Below, piece after piece: positions 5,495 through 6,319 of a DNA stretch of 6,319 bases. This DNA comes from an uncultured Pseudomonadaceae bacterium (lineage in GTDB: Bacteria > Pseudomonadota > Gammaproteobacteria > Pseudomonadales > Pseudomonadaceae): contig CANRHT010000109.1 of the NCBI GenBank assembly GCA_947630465.1, forward strand, positions 1 to 6,319, in the 5' to 3' direction. The number at the start of each line of letters is the position of its first letter. Position 1 is the stretch's first letter. The notes under the pieces were generated by a model, which worked only from the letters and a program-made list of their open reading frames with translations, did no database searches and had not been told where the DNA came from. Made by a program: the position numbers and the translations under genes.

Positions 5495-6319
5495 TTAAAG
5501 CTGAGGCAAAACAGGTGTGCTGACTTGCACATCGGCATTTTGGCCACGATGACGCAGTAATTGATCCATCAGCACAATAGCCATCATCGCTTCCGCAATA
5601 GGCGTAGCACGAATGCCCACACAAGGATCATGCCGACCTTTGGTGATCATGTCGACCGGCTGACCCGCTGTATCAATTGAGCGCCCTGGCGTGGTGATAC
5701 TCGAGGTGGGTTTCAGTGCCAAGTGGGCAACAATTGGCTGGCCTGATGAGATGCCACCCAGTACGCCACCGGCATGATTTGAAGTAAAACCCTCAGGGGT
5801 TAATTCATCACGGTGTTCCGTACCGCGTTGCGCAACAGACGCAAAACCTGCACCAATCTCTACGCCTTTTACCGCGTTAATACTCATCAAAGCATGTGCC
5901 AAGTCAGCATCTAAGCGGTCAAATACCGGCTCACCAAGCCCTGGCATTACACCCTCTGCCACCACAGTGATTTTCGCACCAACGGAGTCTTGATCGCGGC
6001 GCAATTGATCCATATAGGCTTCAAGTTCGGCGACTTTGTCGGGATCAGGGCTGAAAAATGCATTGTCATGTACGGCATCCCAGCTTTTAAAGGGGATTTC
6101 AATTGGACCAAGCTGGCTCATATAGCCGCGCACTGTAATACCCAGCGTCGCTAAGTATTTTTTCGCAATGGCACCAGCAGCGACACGCATCGCTGTTTCA
6201 CGTGCTGAACTGCGTCCACCACCGCGGTAGTCACGTAAACCATATTTATGATGGTAGCTGTAGTCAGCATGCGCTGGACGGAAAATATCTTTAATCGCTG
6301 AGTAGTCTTTGGATTTCTG
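5495..6319 (-). CDS. aroC: Chorismate synthase (5' end beyond the window)
   Basis: The last 274 residues of chorismate synthase are present; roughly 90 N-terminal residues lie past the right edge. The enzyme removes phosphate from 5-enolpyruvylshikimate-3-phosphate to give chorismate, the last shikimate step, and needs reduced FMN. The frame stays open to base 6319. It contains [20 protein letters not shown] followed by [14 protein letters not shown], the second family signature with FMN and substrate contacts. Further on are [15 protein letters not shown] and [17 protein letters not shown], the third signature. The end [10 protein letters not shown] is normal. A frame-internal ATG at 6190 is not the start, since conserved residues continue upstream of it. 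The MFS gene follows at 60 bases, the usual Pseudomonas arrangement. Confidence 0.98.
   Translation of the reverse strand, partial: QKSKDYSAIKDIFRPAHADYSYHHKYGLRDYRGGGRSSARETAMRVAAGAIAKKYLATLGITVRGYMSQLGPIEIPFKSWDAVHDNAFFSPDPDKVAELEAYMDQLRRDQDSVGAKITVVAEGVMPGLGEPVFDRLDADLAHALMSINAVKGVEIGAGFASVAQRGTEHRDELTPEGFTSNHAGGVLGGISSGQPIVAHLALKPTSSITTPGRSIDTAGQPVDMITKGRHDPCVGIRATPIAEAMMAIVLMDQLLRHRGQNADVQVSTPVLPQL

Noticed and set aside
5439..5624. Minus-strand open frame across the aroC end and the junction hairpin
   Set aside because: Out of frame with aroC, whose conserved C-terminal signature occupies the same bases.

Overview
The window looks like ordinary chromosome of a gammaproteobacterium in or near the Pseudomonadaceae. 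I infer this from strong protein resemblance to Pseudomonas families (AroC, an HcaT-like MFS protein, MtnD, NfuA, IhfB, LapA, a 443-residue Dgt) and from gene pairs typical of that family (aroC next to this MFS gene, ihfB followed by a LapA-domain gene, a YqjE/YqjK-like pair ahead of dgt). Base composition looks near 50% GC or slightly below by eye, lower than most Pseudomonas. A small low-GC lineage such as Denitrificimonas or Thiopseudomonas would fit, but that is inference.

Layout, left to right. A plus-strand block (about 1-1740) holds the last codons of an upstream gene, a small YqjK-like membrane protein whose ATG overlaps that gene's stop, and dgt, an HD-domain dNTP triphosphohydrolase. 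It converges on a minus-strand pair, ihfB then lapA (2450 down to 1789), with a perfect 11-bp hairpin between the two blocks. Upstream of ihfB is a 348-base gene-free stretch (2451-2798) with a strong minus-strand intrinsic terminator and several further stem-loops. Next come three minus-strand units: nfuA (Fe-S carrier), mtnD (acireductone dioxygenase of methionine salvage), and an MFS transporter following aroC (chorismate synthase, cut by the right edge).

The genes do not form one pathway. They cover dNTP pool control, envelope/LPS homeostasis, nucleoid architecture, Fe-S maturation, methionine salvage and the shikimate pathway. Compared with the P. aeruginosa order as I remember it, the window joins pieces of several separate loci: the dgt locus, ihfB-lapA without rpsA or the O-antigen cluster, nfuA, and mtnD with aroC-MFS but without mtnB and mtnC. 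I found no mobile element, CRISPR array, tRNA, rRNA or defence system, and no convincing new system. The items most worth a second look are the structured gap between nfuA and ihfB, the isolated mtnD, and the hairpin at the aroC/MFS junction.
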